Shown in pieces: positions 17,913 to 25,168 of a stretch of 64,000 nucleotides of DNA. Below the pieces are notes generated by a model that was given only the letters and a program-made list of their open reading frames with translations, made no database searches and was not told the DNA's origin. The position numbers and the translations under genes were made by a program. The DNA is from [Mycobacterium] fortunisiensis (GTDB lineage: Bacteria; Actinomycetota; Actinomycetes; Mycobacteriales; Mycobacteriaceae). The stretch spans positions 1 through 64,000 of the forward strand of contig NZ_VOMB01000009.1 in assembly GCF_019050325.1 (NCBI RefSeq). The letters run 5' to 3'. Positions within the stretch are counted from its first letter, which is position 1; each line of letters begins with the position of its first letter.

Positions 17913-18409
17913 CCGAAAGTTCGGCTTGGCGGTCATTCGCCGACAAGGCGGAGCTGGCGGAGGTGATCGCGGTGTTGTCGGCAGCCGTCGACCGCGCCGA
18001 CGGACCGGCGATCATCGACTGCTACACAGAAGACTCCTTCGACGATCACGGCTCGTTCAAGGGAACGGGCCGCGAGTTTGCCGAGATGATCTGTGCGACA
18101 TCCGAATCCGTCACTGAAATGACAATGCACCACCTTTTGGGTCAGTCGGTGTTCGACGTGGACGGAGACCAGGCATGGGGTGAGACCTTCTTCGTCATGC
18201 ACTCGGTGATCGGCGGTCAAACGGGCAGTGGCTTCGGTCGTTACATCGACTATTTCCGTCGCGTCGACGGGCGGTGGAAGGTTGCCTACCGGCGCGTGGT
18301 GCCCGATGCGTCGATCCCCGGCGACGACCTCAGTGCCTACTGGCAATCGAGCCGCGACCGCACCGATCCACGCTACGACCGGCTTACCGCGCCACCCGTA
18401 GATCAGTGA
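17909..18409 (+). CDS. SnoaL-like protein (166 aa)
   Basis: This NTF2/SnoaL-fold protein opens with a helix (ELAEVIAVLSAAVDRADGPAI), followed by YTEDSFDDHGSFKGTG and C-terminal strands with GFGRYIDYFRRVDGRWKVAYRR. The last segment is the typical edge of SnoaL_4-type domains. GTG 17909 overlaps the P450 stop (GTGA), so it is preferred over an open ATG further 5' that lies inside the P450. Catalytic role unknown; in P450 clusters such proteins may dehydrate, isomerise or bind the product. It is one of three in this window (13268, 17909, 39825). Confidence 0.78.
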   Translation: MTESSAWRSFADKAELAEVIAVLSAAVDRADGPAIIDCYTEDSFDDHGSFKGTGREFAEMICATSESVTEMTMHHLLGQSVFDVDGDQAWGETFFVMHSVIGGQTGSGFGRYIDYFRRVDGRWKVAYRRVVPDASIPGDDLSAYWQSSRDRTDPRYDRLTAPPVDQ

Positions 18410-18449
18410 GCAGGACGATCAGCCCGTCGACGACGAAGTGGAGGGCCAA

Positions 18450-19190
18450 ATGTTGATCGCGTTGCGCAGCCAGAAGGTGCTGCTGTGGTGGACGTTCATC
18501 GGGGGCGGGATCTACGGCAGCGTCCACTTCTTCCTGCTGCGCATGTTCCCGCCACCGTCGGCGCAGTGGACAACGGACCAGATCGCGCAGTTCTACACCG
18601 ACCACAGCACACAGGTTCTGATCGGCGCGGTGGTGATGAGCTGGACGGCCCCCTTCGTCCTGCCGCTGACCATCGTGCTGGCGATGCAGATGCTGCGCCA
18701 CGAGCCGGCCAGGGCGCCGGTCTGGACGTCCGTGGGCGCCGCCGGGGGCGCGCTGATGTCGATCTTCATGGTGCTGCCCCCGATCATCTGGGGTGCTGCG
18801 GCTTTCAAACCGGACCGGGCGGCCGAGGTGACGGCCGCCCTGCACGAGCTGGGTCTGCTCGTCTTCATCACGACAACCCAGTACTTCATTTTCTTGTGGG
18901 TCGCGTTGGCGGTGATCTGCCTGGTGCCCAATACCGTTGTGCACTCACCGTTTCCCCGGTGGTTCGGCTACCTCACCGTGTGGTCGGCGCTGGGAACCGA
19001 AGCGGGCGCCGTCGCCTTTCTGACCCGTACCGGGCCGTTCGCCTGGAACGGACTGCTGGCGTTCTGGTTGCCGACGATCGTCCTTGGCGTGTGGTTCACG
19101 GTGGTCGCGAGGCTGCTTCTCAACGCCATCGACGCCCAGATCGACGACGAGCAGCGTTCGCTCACCACGACTGCGGCGGCGACGGTATGA
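18450..19190 (+). CDS. Multi-pass membrane protein of unknown function (246 aa)
   Basis: Hydrophobicity shows about six membrane helices, near residues 12-30, 50-72, 85-108, 122-148, 165-185 and 195-220, and a short charged tail. No transporter or enzyme signature is recognised; a few His and Trp lie in the helices but in no haem pattern that I can name. ATG 18450 is chosen because GGAGGG ends 4 nt before it; a GTG at 18438 would add four residues. Its stop overlaps the start of the oxidase subunit III-like gene (ATGA), so it is tied to that pair and may be a partner or membrane anchor. Confidence 0.7.
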   Translation: MLIALRSQKVLLWWTFIGGGIYGSVHFFLLRMFPPPSAQWTTDQIAQFYTDHSTQVLIGAVVMSWTAPFVLPLTIVLAMQMLRHEPARAPVWTSVGAAGGALMSIFMVLPPIIWGAAAFKPDRAAEVTAALHELGLLVFITTTQYFIFLWVALAVICLVPNTVVHSPFPRWFGYLTVWSALGTEAGAVAFLTRTGPFAWNGLLAFWLPTIVLGVWFTVVARLLLNAIDAQIDDEQRSLTTTAAATV

Positions 19191-19801
19191 AGCCACTTCT
19201 CGACGCCGCCGCCGACACGAACGTCGACTGCGCCCCAGAGGCGGCCCCCCACGTGCCCGGTGAGCCGGGGCTGTGGATTCTGTTGTTCGGCGACCTGGTG
19301 ATCTTCACCGTCCTGTTCGTCGTGTACCTGAGTCGCCGGGCCGAGGATCCCGAACTGTTCGCCAGCTCGCAAGATCACTTGAACCGGACGTTTGGCGTCG
19401 TCAACACCCTGATCCTGTTGACCAGCTCCCTGCTCATCGTCCTTGCGACGAAAGCACTGCGCGACGACCGGCTTCGTACGTTGGCAACCCCGCTGACGGT
19501 CGGCGGCGCACTGATCGGTGCTTGCTTCGTGGTGGTCAAGGTCTTCGAGTACCAGCAGAAGTTCGCTGCCGGGATCGGCCCGAGCACCAACGAGTTCTTC
19601 ATGTACTACTTCGTGCTCACCGGTCTGCATCTGGCCCACGTGATCATCGGCCTGGCGATGCTGGCCGTGTTGGCTCGGTTGGCGTCCAAACCGGATCCGA
19701 CGCCGATGCGGATCGGGTTCTTCGAGGGCGGCGCTTGTTTCTGGCACCTGGTCGACCTGTTGTGGATCATCATCTTCCCGCTCGTATTCCTGGTGAGGTG
19801 A
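19187..19801 (+). CDS. Cytochrome c oxidase subunit III-like (NorE-like) membrane protein
   Basis: This is a 204-residue protein with five membrane helices. The first (GLWILLFGDLVIFTVLFVVY) opens as in haem-copper oxidase subunit III, and the last two carry the subunit III hallmarks GLHLAHVIIGL and CFWHLVDLLWIIIFPLVFL. There is no subunit I or II in the window. NorE is a subunit III-like accessory protein of nitric oxide reductase operons, and orphan copies occur elsewhere. It overlaps the upstream membrane protein (ATGA) and is followed after 2 nt by a subunit IV-like gene. What it does in a P450/epoxide hydrolase operon is unknown. Confidence 0.85.
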   Translation: MKPLLDAAADTNVDCAPEAAPHVPGEPGLWILLFGDLVIFTVLFVVYLSRRAEDPELFASSQDHLNRTFGVVNTLILLTSSLLIVLATKALRDDRLRTLATPLTVGGALIGACFVVVKVFEYQQKFAAGIGPSTNEFFMYYFVLTGLHLAHVIIGLAMLAVLARLASKPDPTPMRIGFFEGGACFWHLVDLLWIIIFPLVFLVR

Positions 19802-19803
19802 CC

Positions 19804-20073
19804 ATGACGACTCTGTTACGCAGCAATACCACGCTCGTCTGGGCGGTGCTGGTGGCGCTCACCGTCTCGTCCTGGACCGCGGGCACACACGGTTCCCCCG
19901 GTACGCACATGGCCCTCAGCCTGGTGATCATCGCCATCGCGGTCTTCAAGGCCCGGTTGGTCGGCCTCTACTTCATGGAGTTGCGGGAGGCGCCTCGGTG
20001 GCTGCGCGCCGGATTCGAGGGATACTGCGCGGTCGTGTTCGTCCTGTTGGCTTCGATGTTCGTGCTGCTATGA
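19804..20073 (+). CDS. Cytochrome c oxidase subunit IV-like (NorF-like) membrane protein, 89 aa
   Basis: This is a small protein with three predicted helices (about residues 10-25, 35-52, 68-88) and the FKARLVGLYFMELREAP segment common to prokaryotic COX4/NorF-type proteins. It directly follows the subunit III-like gene and overlaps the next frame by ATGA at 20070. The III/IV pair without catalytic subunit I suggests an accessory role, for example assembling or tuning a membrane oxidase or providing a membrane scaffold. Confidence 0.8.
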   Translation: MTTLLRSNTTLVWAVLVALTVSSWTAGTHGSPGTHMALSLVIIAIAVFKARLVGLYFMELREAPRWLRAGFEGYCAVVFVLLASMFVLL

Positions 20074-20240
20074 CCTCCCCGGACAAAGCTCCCGACCTGT
20101 CGGCGGCCGCGGCCGTGGTCACGGGCGGAGCCAGCGGTATCGGGTTCGCGCTGGCGAACGCCTATGGACGCCGAGGCGCCACGGTGGTGATCGTCGACCG
20201 CGACGAGCTGGCCGAACTGGCGCGCGCCGCAGGAGGCTGA
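20070..20240 (+). pseudogene. SDR N-terminal fragment (56 codons), truncated remnant
   Basis: The frame opens with ATG at 20070 in ATGA overlap with the oxidase subunit IV-like gene. It encodes the first beta-alpha-beta unit of an SDR, including AAVVTGGASGIGFALANAY and VVIVDRDEL, then stops at 20238-20240. The remaining 190 or so residues with the Ser-Tyr-Lys site are absent, and the next gene is an unrelated epoxide hydrolase. So a deletion removed the rest of the SDR. The fragment ends with codons that contain AGGAGG (20231-20236), the ribosome site for the epoxide hydrolase. It may therefore persist as a coupling leader even though it cannot be an enzyme. Confidence 0.75.
20231..20236 (+). 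promoter_or_regulatory. Ribosome binding site AGGAGG deciding the TTG start of the epoxide hydrolase
   Basis: A full AGGAGG lies within the last codons of the SDR fragment, 8 nt before TTG 20245. No ATG or GTG start fits as well, so TTG is taken as the initiator. Confidence 0.7.
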
Positions 20241-20244
20241 GGAT

Positions 20245-21381
20245 TTGAGCAGCATCGCCCCGTTTCACCTCGCGGTGCCAGACGCCGACCTGGCCGATCT
20301 GCGCCACCGCATCCGCGCCACCCGATGGCCGGAAAAAGAAACCGTCGACGACTGGTCCCAGGGCATGCCACTGCAGGCCGTCCGCGACCTCTGCTGCTAT
20401 TGGGCCGATGAATACGACTGGCGGACAACCGAAAAGCGGCTCAACGAGATCGGACAGTTCCGTACCGAGATCGACGGCCTCGGAATCCACTTTGTGCATG
20501 TCCGGTCGCCACATCGCGACGCGCTGCCACTGATCATCAGTCACGGCTGGCCGGGCTCAATCGTCGAATTCCTCAAGGTGATCGGGCCGTTGACGGATCC
20601 GCCTGCCTACGGAGGTCGGGCCGCCGACGCGTTCCACGTGGTATGCCCGTCGCTACCGGGCTACGGGTTCAGTGACAAACCCACGACCACCGGCTGGGGT
20701 ATCGAGCGGATCGCCGATGCGTGGGGGGTGCTGATGGCGCGGCTGGGCTATGACCGCTATGGGGCACAGGGCGGAGACTGGGGATCTGCCGTCACCAACT
20801 GCATCGGCCAACGTGACGCCGAACATGTCGTCGGGATCCATCTCAACCTGGTGCCCCCCGGCCCCGGTGCGGCGAAGACGGCGGATCTGACCGGTGACGA
20901 ACGGGCGATGCTGTCCACCGTCGGTGAGCACATGAAGTCCGGGACCGGATACTCAACGCAACAATCCACCTGTCCGCAGACGCTCGGCTACGGCCTGGTC
21001 GATTCGCCGAGCGCGCAATGCGCCTGGATTGCCGAGAAGTTCTGGTCCTGGGTCGACCATGGCGGTGATCTGTTCACCGTTCTCACCCGGGACGAGCTGC
21101 TGGACAACGTAATGCTGTACTGGCTGCCGGCCACCGGTGCGTCATCGGCCCGGCTCTACTGGGAAAGTTTCGGAAAGGGCAACACAGATCCGGTTACGGT
21201 GCCGGTCGGCTGCTCGCAGTTCCCGAAAGAGGTATACCGCTCGTCGCGACGTTGGGCCCAAGAGCGTTATCCCGACCTGCGCTGGTGGAACGAACTCGAC
21301 ACGGGTGGACACTTCCCGGCATTCGAGCAACCCGAAACATTCGTCGACGAGGTTCGTTCGTTCTTCCGTCTGCTGCGTTGA
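20245..21381 (+). CDS. Epoxide hydrolase (EHN-domain, microsomal/juvenile-hormone type), 378 aa
   Basis: The N-terminal EHN domain (about residues 4-110) contains LRHRIRATRWPE and the oxyanion segment HGWPGS near 100. The alpha/beta-hydrolase core has CPSLPGYGFS, the nucleophile Asp in QGGDWGS near 178, and the His in GGHFPAFEQP near 355. These are the marks of alpha/beta-hydrolase-fold epoxide hydrolases that open epoxides to trans-diols through a covalent Asp ester. It starts with TTG after a perfect AGGAGG inside the SDR fragment. As the last gene of the operon headed by the P450 at 16629, it may detoxify or process an epoxide made by that P450. Confidence 0.9.
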   Translation: MSSIAPFHLAVPDADLADLRHRIRATRWPEKETVDDWSQGMPLQAVRDLCCYWADEYDWRTTEKRLNEIGQFRTEIDGLGIHFVHVRSPHRDALPLIISHGWPGSIVEFLKVIGPLTDPPAYGGRAADAFHVVCPSLPGYGFSDKPTTTGWGIERIADAWGVLMARLGYDRYGAQGGDWGSAVTNCIGQRDAEHVVGIHLNLVPPGPGAAKTADLTGDERAMLSTVGEHMKSGTGYSTQQSTCPQTLGYGLVDSPSAQCAWIAEKFWSWVDHGGDLFTVLTRDELLDNVMLYWLPATGASSARLYWESFGKGNTDPVTVPVGCSQFPKEVYRSSRRWAQERYPDLRWWNELDTGGHFPAFEQPETFVDEVRSFFRLLR

Positions 21382-21409
21382 GACTCGCCGCCGGGTCTGG
21401 GACGGCTGT

Positions 21410-22015
21410 CTACATGTCTGACTGCATCTGTCGCAGACCCGCGATGAAGTTTTCGACCATGATGCGGTAGGCGCGGTCCGGGTCCACCTGCATTGCGCCC
21501 TGTAGTTCCATGGCCAGGAATCCGGACATGTTCGCGGTCAACAGGGTATTGGCGATGGCGGCGCTCTCTCCGGTGATGCCGTACCAGCGGAATACGGCAT
21601 TGGCGGTGTCGGTGGCCACGGAGATCGCGGCGGCGATGTCGTGGCCTTTGAGCCCGGGGATGGTCACCGGCAGGGCATAGCGGCGCGGGTACTTGTGCGC
21701 GTATGTCCGGTATGCGGTCGCAATGGCGCGCACGGCGTCATCCCCCGACAGTCCCAGCACGGCGTCGCGGATGGATTCTCCCATGTCGCGTACCACCAGC
21801 ATCCAGAGCTCGCGCCTGAGGTCGTCGAGGTTTTTGACATGGTTGTACAGTGACGGGCCCTTGATGCCGACGCGCTCGGCCAGGGCCACCATGTTGAGCC
21901 GGTCCCAGCCCTCCTCGTCGAGCATGTCTCGCGCGGCGACGAGCACGTCGTCGCGTCGCGCGGACGTGCTGCCGGGCCGGCGGGTGCGGTTGGGCGCCGA
22001 AGAGGTCTTGGGCAT
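21410..22015 (-). CDS. TetR-family regulator with WHG-type (TetR_C_33-like) C-terminal domain
   Basis: This is a 201-residue protein with an Arg/Ser-rich N-terminus, a helix-turn-helix at about residues 20-66 (AERVGIKGPSLYNHVKNLDDL) and a C-terminal domain of the WHG/TetR_C_33 kind (YRTYAHKYPRRYALPV). It belongs to a different TetR branch from those at 2596, 8858 and 16013. It diverges from the P450 at 22182, with the near-palindrome CTAGAG-A-CTCTTG at 22054-22066 between them. A perfect version of that site lies at 25092-25104 before the luciferase-like operon, so it may control both. Convergent with the epoxide hydrolase, 28 nt away. Confidence 0.85.
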   Translation of the reverse strand: MPKTSSAPNRTRRPGSTSARRDDVLVAARDMLDEEGWDRLNMVALAERVGIKGPSLYNHVKNLDDLRRELWMLVVRDMGESIRDAVLGLSGDDAVRAIATAYRTYAHKYPRRYALPVTIPGLKGHDIAAAISVATDTANAVFRWYGITGESAAIANTLLTANMSGFLAMELQGAMQVDPDRAYRIMVENFIAGLRQMQSDM

Positions 22016-22053
22016 GGCAACTATGGAACCACAAAGAACCTCTCGGTGAATTA

Positions 22054-22066
22054 CTAGAGACTCTTG
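22054..22066. promoter_or_regulatory. Candidate operator CTAGAG-A-CTCTTG
   Basis: Inverted repeat with one mismatch in the TetR/P450 divergent region (TetR start 22015, P450 start 22182). The perfect form CTAGAG-A-CTCTAG recurs at 25092-25104. Confidence 0.55.
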
Positions 22067-22181
22067 TATCAGAACTATTCGCCGAAGTACGGTCGTCTGG
22101 ATTTGGTTTTGTCAGGCCTGACGCGGCGCCCCAGGTGTGGTGTCGGCATGGTTCGCGCTCGTCGTGGAAGGAAACAGGGGC

Positions 22182-23411
22182 ATGACGGCAGCAGTGAACA
22201 CCGACGAGGTGTTCATCCAGTTGACCCAGACCACCGAGGGACGGGGCAATCCGTATCCGCTCTACCGGCAATTGCACGAGCACGCGCCGACGATTTTCCA
22301 GATTGCCGGTACCAAGTACTACGGGGTGCGCGGCTACGCCGAGTGCAGCGAGGTACTGCGGGACGGCCGACTGGGTGTAGGGGAGCGGGCAGTCGGACAG
22401 GACGCCGACGGAGAAGGGGACAAGTACGGCACCTTCATCACCGATCCGGCCGCATTGATCAATCTCGATCCGCCGCTGCACACCCGGTTGCGCCGGCTGG
22501 TGACCAAGGCGTTCACCAAGCGTCAGGTCGACCGGATGCTTCCCAACACGACATCCATCGCCGACGGTCTGCTGGACAAGTTCGAGTCCGGCGATGTCAT
22601 CGATGTCATTGCGGATCTGTCCACACCGCTGCCGGTGGCGGTCGTGGGCCGGATGCTGAACGTTCCCGAAAGCGACTGGATGTTGTTCGCCCCGTTGATG
22701 GTTGACGCTGTCGCCGGCGCATCACCATGGGCCACGATCGACCAGCTCAAAGCGGCCTATGCGGCATCGGAACAGATGAAGGCGTACTTCATCGAGTTTG
22801 TCGCAGACCGCAAGGCCCACCCGATCGAGGACGATCTGCTCACTGCCATCCTGCGGGCCGAGGAGAATGGCGAACGGCTGGCCGAGGATGAGGTCAACCT
22901 GCTGGTGCTGACACTGTTCGTCGCGGCATTCTCCACCACCGCACACTTGATCGGCAACGGTCTGTATGCACTGTTGAGCAATCCCGACCAGCTGCGGATC
23001 CTGCTTGATGATCGGTCCGTGATTCCCAGTGCCGTCGAGGAATTCCTGCGGTATGACCCGCCGGTGCAAGTGGCCGCGCGCTCGGCCCACGAAGATCTGG
23101 AGATTGCCGGCACCGAGTTGCCGGCCGGAGCGCAGCTGACCGTGCTGTTGGCTGCAGGCAATCGCGACCCGGAGCGTTTCACCGACCCGGACCGGCTCGA
23201 CGTCCGTCGTAGTCAGGGGCCACCGTTGTCGTTCGGCGGCGGCATCCACCATTGTCTGGGCGCATCGCTGGCCCGCCAAGAAGGTCAGGTGTTTTTCGAC
23301 CGACTCCTGTCACGGTTCCCGAACCTGTCTCTGGAGGCTGCGCCTGCGCGTCGCGACGAGATCTTCGCGTTTCGCGAATTGCGGAACCTGCCAGTGCGTT
23401 TGGCGAGCTGA
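22182..23411 (+). CDS. Cytochrome P450 (409 aa) with an altered I-helix
   Basis: The P450 has K-helix EFLR (VEEFLRYDPP) and haem loop FGGGIHHCLG with its cysteine near 358. The I-helix reads AAFSTTAH near residue 247-254. The acidic residue that normally precedes the conserved threonine is serine here, and the preceding glycine is alanine. In P450cam the Asp-Thr pair guides proton delivery to bound oxygen, so this one may use another proton route or chemistry. ATG 22182 follows a good ribosome site (GGAAGGAAACAGGGG). It heads an operon with a gene at 23412 (no gap) and an SDR at 24133. It belongs to none of the other P450 groups here. Confidence 0.9.
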   Translation: MTAAVNTDEVFIQLTQTTEGRGNPYPLYRQLHEHAPTIFQIAGTKYYGVRGYAECSEVLRDGRLGVGERAVGQDADGEGDKYGTFITDPAALINLDPPLHTRLRRLVTKAFTKRQVDRMLPNTTSIADGLLDKFESGDVIDVIADLSTPLPVAVVGRMLNVPESDWMLFAPLMVDAVAGASPWATIDQLKAAYAASEQMKAYFIEFVADRKAHPIEDDLLTAILRAEENGERLAEDEVNLLVLTLFVAAFSTTAHLIGNGLYALLSNPDQLRILLDDRSVIPSAVEEFLRYDPPVQVAARSAHEDLEIAGTELPAGAQLTVLLAAGNRDPERFTDPDRLDVRRSQGPPLSFGGGIHHCLGASLARQEGQVFFDRLLSRFPNLSLEAAPARRDEIFAFRELRNLPVRLAS

Positions 23412-24104
23412 ATGCTGTTCATCCACGAGGTGCATTCGCTGATCGGCGAGAAAGAGGCGGAGTTCGAGGCCACCTTTCGTGACGAGTGGCTGCCGGTGCT
23501 CGGCAGGTCGTCCGAGGCCAGGCTGGCATGGTACCTGCGACACCCACCGGTGGTGGGCGAAGCGTTCACCGTGGTCACCGTCATCGCGGTCCGCGACGCC
23601 GCGGCGTGGGACCAGCTCGGCGAACGCATCCAGCACGGCGACCTCAAAGCACTCGCGGTCAAGACCGATGGCCTGCGGCGAGGTGTGAGAGCGAAAATTC
23701 TGGCGCCACTGGATAACTGGGTTCAGGACTTCGAATTTGACGCCATTCCGATCACCCCCGGTGAGCATGATCCCGGACTGTGGATCGAGGACACGCTTTG
23801 GCCGTTTGAAGGCAGGCTCGATGAATACATCGCCGCCGCGGGGAGGTTTGCGCGCGCGCTGAAGAAGCCCGCTCAGCAGGGCAAGAGCTACCTGGAACCC
23901 ATGCTCGGCCTGCGTACCGCATTCGGATCCGGCATCGAACGGGAAGTGGTGGCCCTGTCCCGAATCGTCGACCCACAAGCGTGGCTGCATGACGCGATCA
24001 ACGGTCTGCCGGCCGGATACGACTTGGGCTGGAACGAACTGGAACTGCGGGAGCGGTGGCGGACATATCTGTTCAACACACCAACATGGGCACCTATCTG
24101 GTGA
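23412..24104 (+). CDS. Hypothetical protein (230 aa), possibly NIPSNAP/dimeric alpha-beta-barrel type
   Basis: The ATG follows the P450 stop with no gap, so the two are coupled. The protein seems to have two halves. The first (FIHEVHSLIGEKEAEFEATF, then AWYLRHPPVVG and FTVVTVIAVRDAAAWDQLGERI) looks like a ferredoxin-like alpha/beta unit of the NIPSNAP kind. The second contains LWIEDTLWPFEGRLDEYI and ELRERWRTYLFN. No cysteine cluster or membrane helix is present. Such small barrels sometimes bind hydrophobic ligands or act as accessory proteins. The fold call is tentative; the pairing with the P450 is what the sequence shows. Confidence 0.6.
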   Translation: MLFIHEVHSLIGEKEAEFEATFRDEWLPVLGRSSEARLAWYLRHPPVVGEAFTVVTVIAVRDAAAWDQLGERIQHGDLKALAVKTDGLRRGVRAKILAPLDNWVQDFEFDAIPITPGEHDPGLWIEDTLWPFEGRLDEYIAAAGRFARALKKPAQQGKSYLEPMLGLRTAFGSGIEREVVALSRIVDPQAWLHDAINGLPAGYDLGWNELELRERWRTYLFNTPTWAPIW

Positions 24105-24132
24105 CCCGATTATCACGACGGAGGCGATGAGA

Positions 24133-25071
24133 ATGGGACTGTTGGCGGGCCGGGTGGCGATCTTGACCGGAGGTGCTGGCAGCCTGGGGTCGGCAATGTC
24201 GCGGCTGCTGGCGGCCGAGGGGGCGAGCGTCGTGGTCAACGACGTGAACATTGCCCGGGCGCAAAAGATTGTCGACAAGATTGTCGCCGCCGGCGGCAAC
24301 GCAGTGGCCGACGATTCCGACGTGTCGACAATGGCCGGCGGTTCTGCGGTCGTTCAGCGCGCCCTGGACCAGTTCGGCACCGTCGATGTACTGGTACTGC
24401 TGGCCGGTCAGGTAGCGATCAAGTCCATCACCAAACTGACCGAGGAGGACTGGGACCGGGTCATCGGTATCCACATGAAAGGACACTTCTCGGTCCTGAA
24501 GGCCGCGCTGCCGACGATGATCGACAAGAAATACGGAAGAGTGATCGCGGTGTCCTCAGTGGACGGGACCATTGGCGATGCCTACATGTCCCCGTACTGC
24601 GCGGCCAAGGCCGGCATCCTCGGCTTCGCCCGGGCTGCGGCGATCGAACTCGACGAGCACGGCATCACGGTCAACACGATCTGTCCATCGGGCATCCCCG
24701 GGGACCTGGGACCGATCGCCACCAAACTGGCCGGGCCGCCGGCGGGCAACGCACCGCTGGTCGCGTACCTGGCCAGCGAGGAATCCGGCTGGCTCAACGG
24801 GCATGTCTTCGATGTGTCGGGATCGGGCCGAATCGGCCTGTACCCGCCGTATGTGCCGTCGCGGTTGGTATCGAAGGAAGGCGGCTACACCGTCGAGGAA
24901 CTCCGCAATGTCGTACCGGCGCTGTTCGAGCCGACCTACACCATCGAGCCGAGGCAACGTCCTCGGCTGTTGCCCAAGGAAGGCGAATCGGAAGATCGTC
25001 TGCCGAAAGGTTTCTCGGCGATTTTCGCGGAAGTCACCGCAGGTGCGGGCGTCGTTCCGCAAACCGACTGA
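24133..25071 (+). CDS. SDR-family oxidoreductase with long C-terminal extension (312 aa)
   Basis: The Rossmann motif TGGAGSLG is near residues 13-20, the catalytic Ser is in AVSSVDG and the Tyr-xxx-Lys in YCAAK near 155. The usual NNAG is degenerate (LLAGQ). After a typical core of about 240 residues there is a further 65-residue tail containing RLVSKEGGYTVEELRNVVPALFEPTY, as seen in some peroxisomal-multifunctional-enzyme-like SDRs. ATG 24133 is preferred over ATG 24127 because GGAGG (24120-24124) is 8 nt before it. It is the last gene of the operon begun by the P450 at 22182. Substrate unknown; a hydroxyacyl-CoA is possible. Confidence 0.82.
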   Translation: MGLLAGRVAILTGGAGSLGSAMSRLLAAEGASVVVNDVNIARAQKIVDKIVAAGGNAVADDSDVSTMAGGSAVVQRALDQFGTVDVLVLLAGQVAIKSITKLTEEDWDRVIGIHMKGHFSVLKAALPTMIDKKYGRVIAVSSVDGTIGDAYMSPYCAAKAGILGFARAAAIELDEHGITVNTICPSGIPGDLGPIATKLAGPPAGNAPLVAYLASEESGWLNGHVFDVSGSGRIGLYPPYVPSRLVSKEGGYTVEELRNVVPALFEPTYTIEPRQRPRLLPKEGESEDRLPKGFSAIFAEVTAGAGVVPQTD

Positions 25072-25091
25072 GCGGCTCAGGGCCTTTGAGG

Positions 25092-25104
25092 CTAGAGACT
25101 CTAG
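25092..25104. promoter_or_regulatory. Perfect palindrome CTAGAG-A-CTCTAG
   Basis: A 13-bp perfect inverted repeat 64 nt before the luciferase-like gene at 25169. It matches the site before the P450 at 22182, so the TetR at 21410 may bind both. It is separated by only 4 bp from a second, different palindrome. Confidence 0.65.
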
Positions 25105-25108
25105 TCTT

Positions 25109-25124
25109 TACACTAGATAGTGTA
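25109..25124. promoter_or_regulatory. Palindrome TACACTA-GA-TAGTGTA
   Basis: Seven-bp perfect arms around a 2-bp centre, immediately after the CTAGAG palindrome. Its left half (CTTTACACTAG) equals that of the operator at 16554, so a TetR of the 2596/16013 type may bind here as well. Confidence 0.65.
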
Positions 25125-25168
25125 GTAGTATTGGTCCGACCGGATGGGTTTCGGGAAGGGATGAGTCA

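Noticed and set aside
20070..21381. SDR-epoxide hydrolase fusion protein
   Set aside because: A stop at 20238-20240 separates them, the frames differ, and the hydrolase has its own ribosome site.
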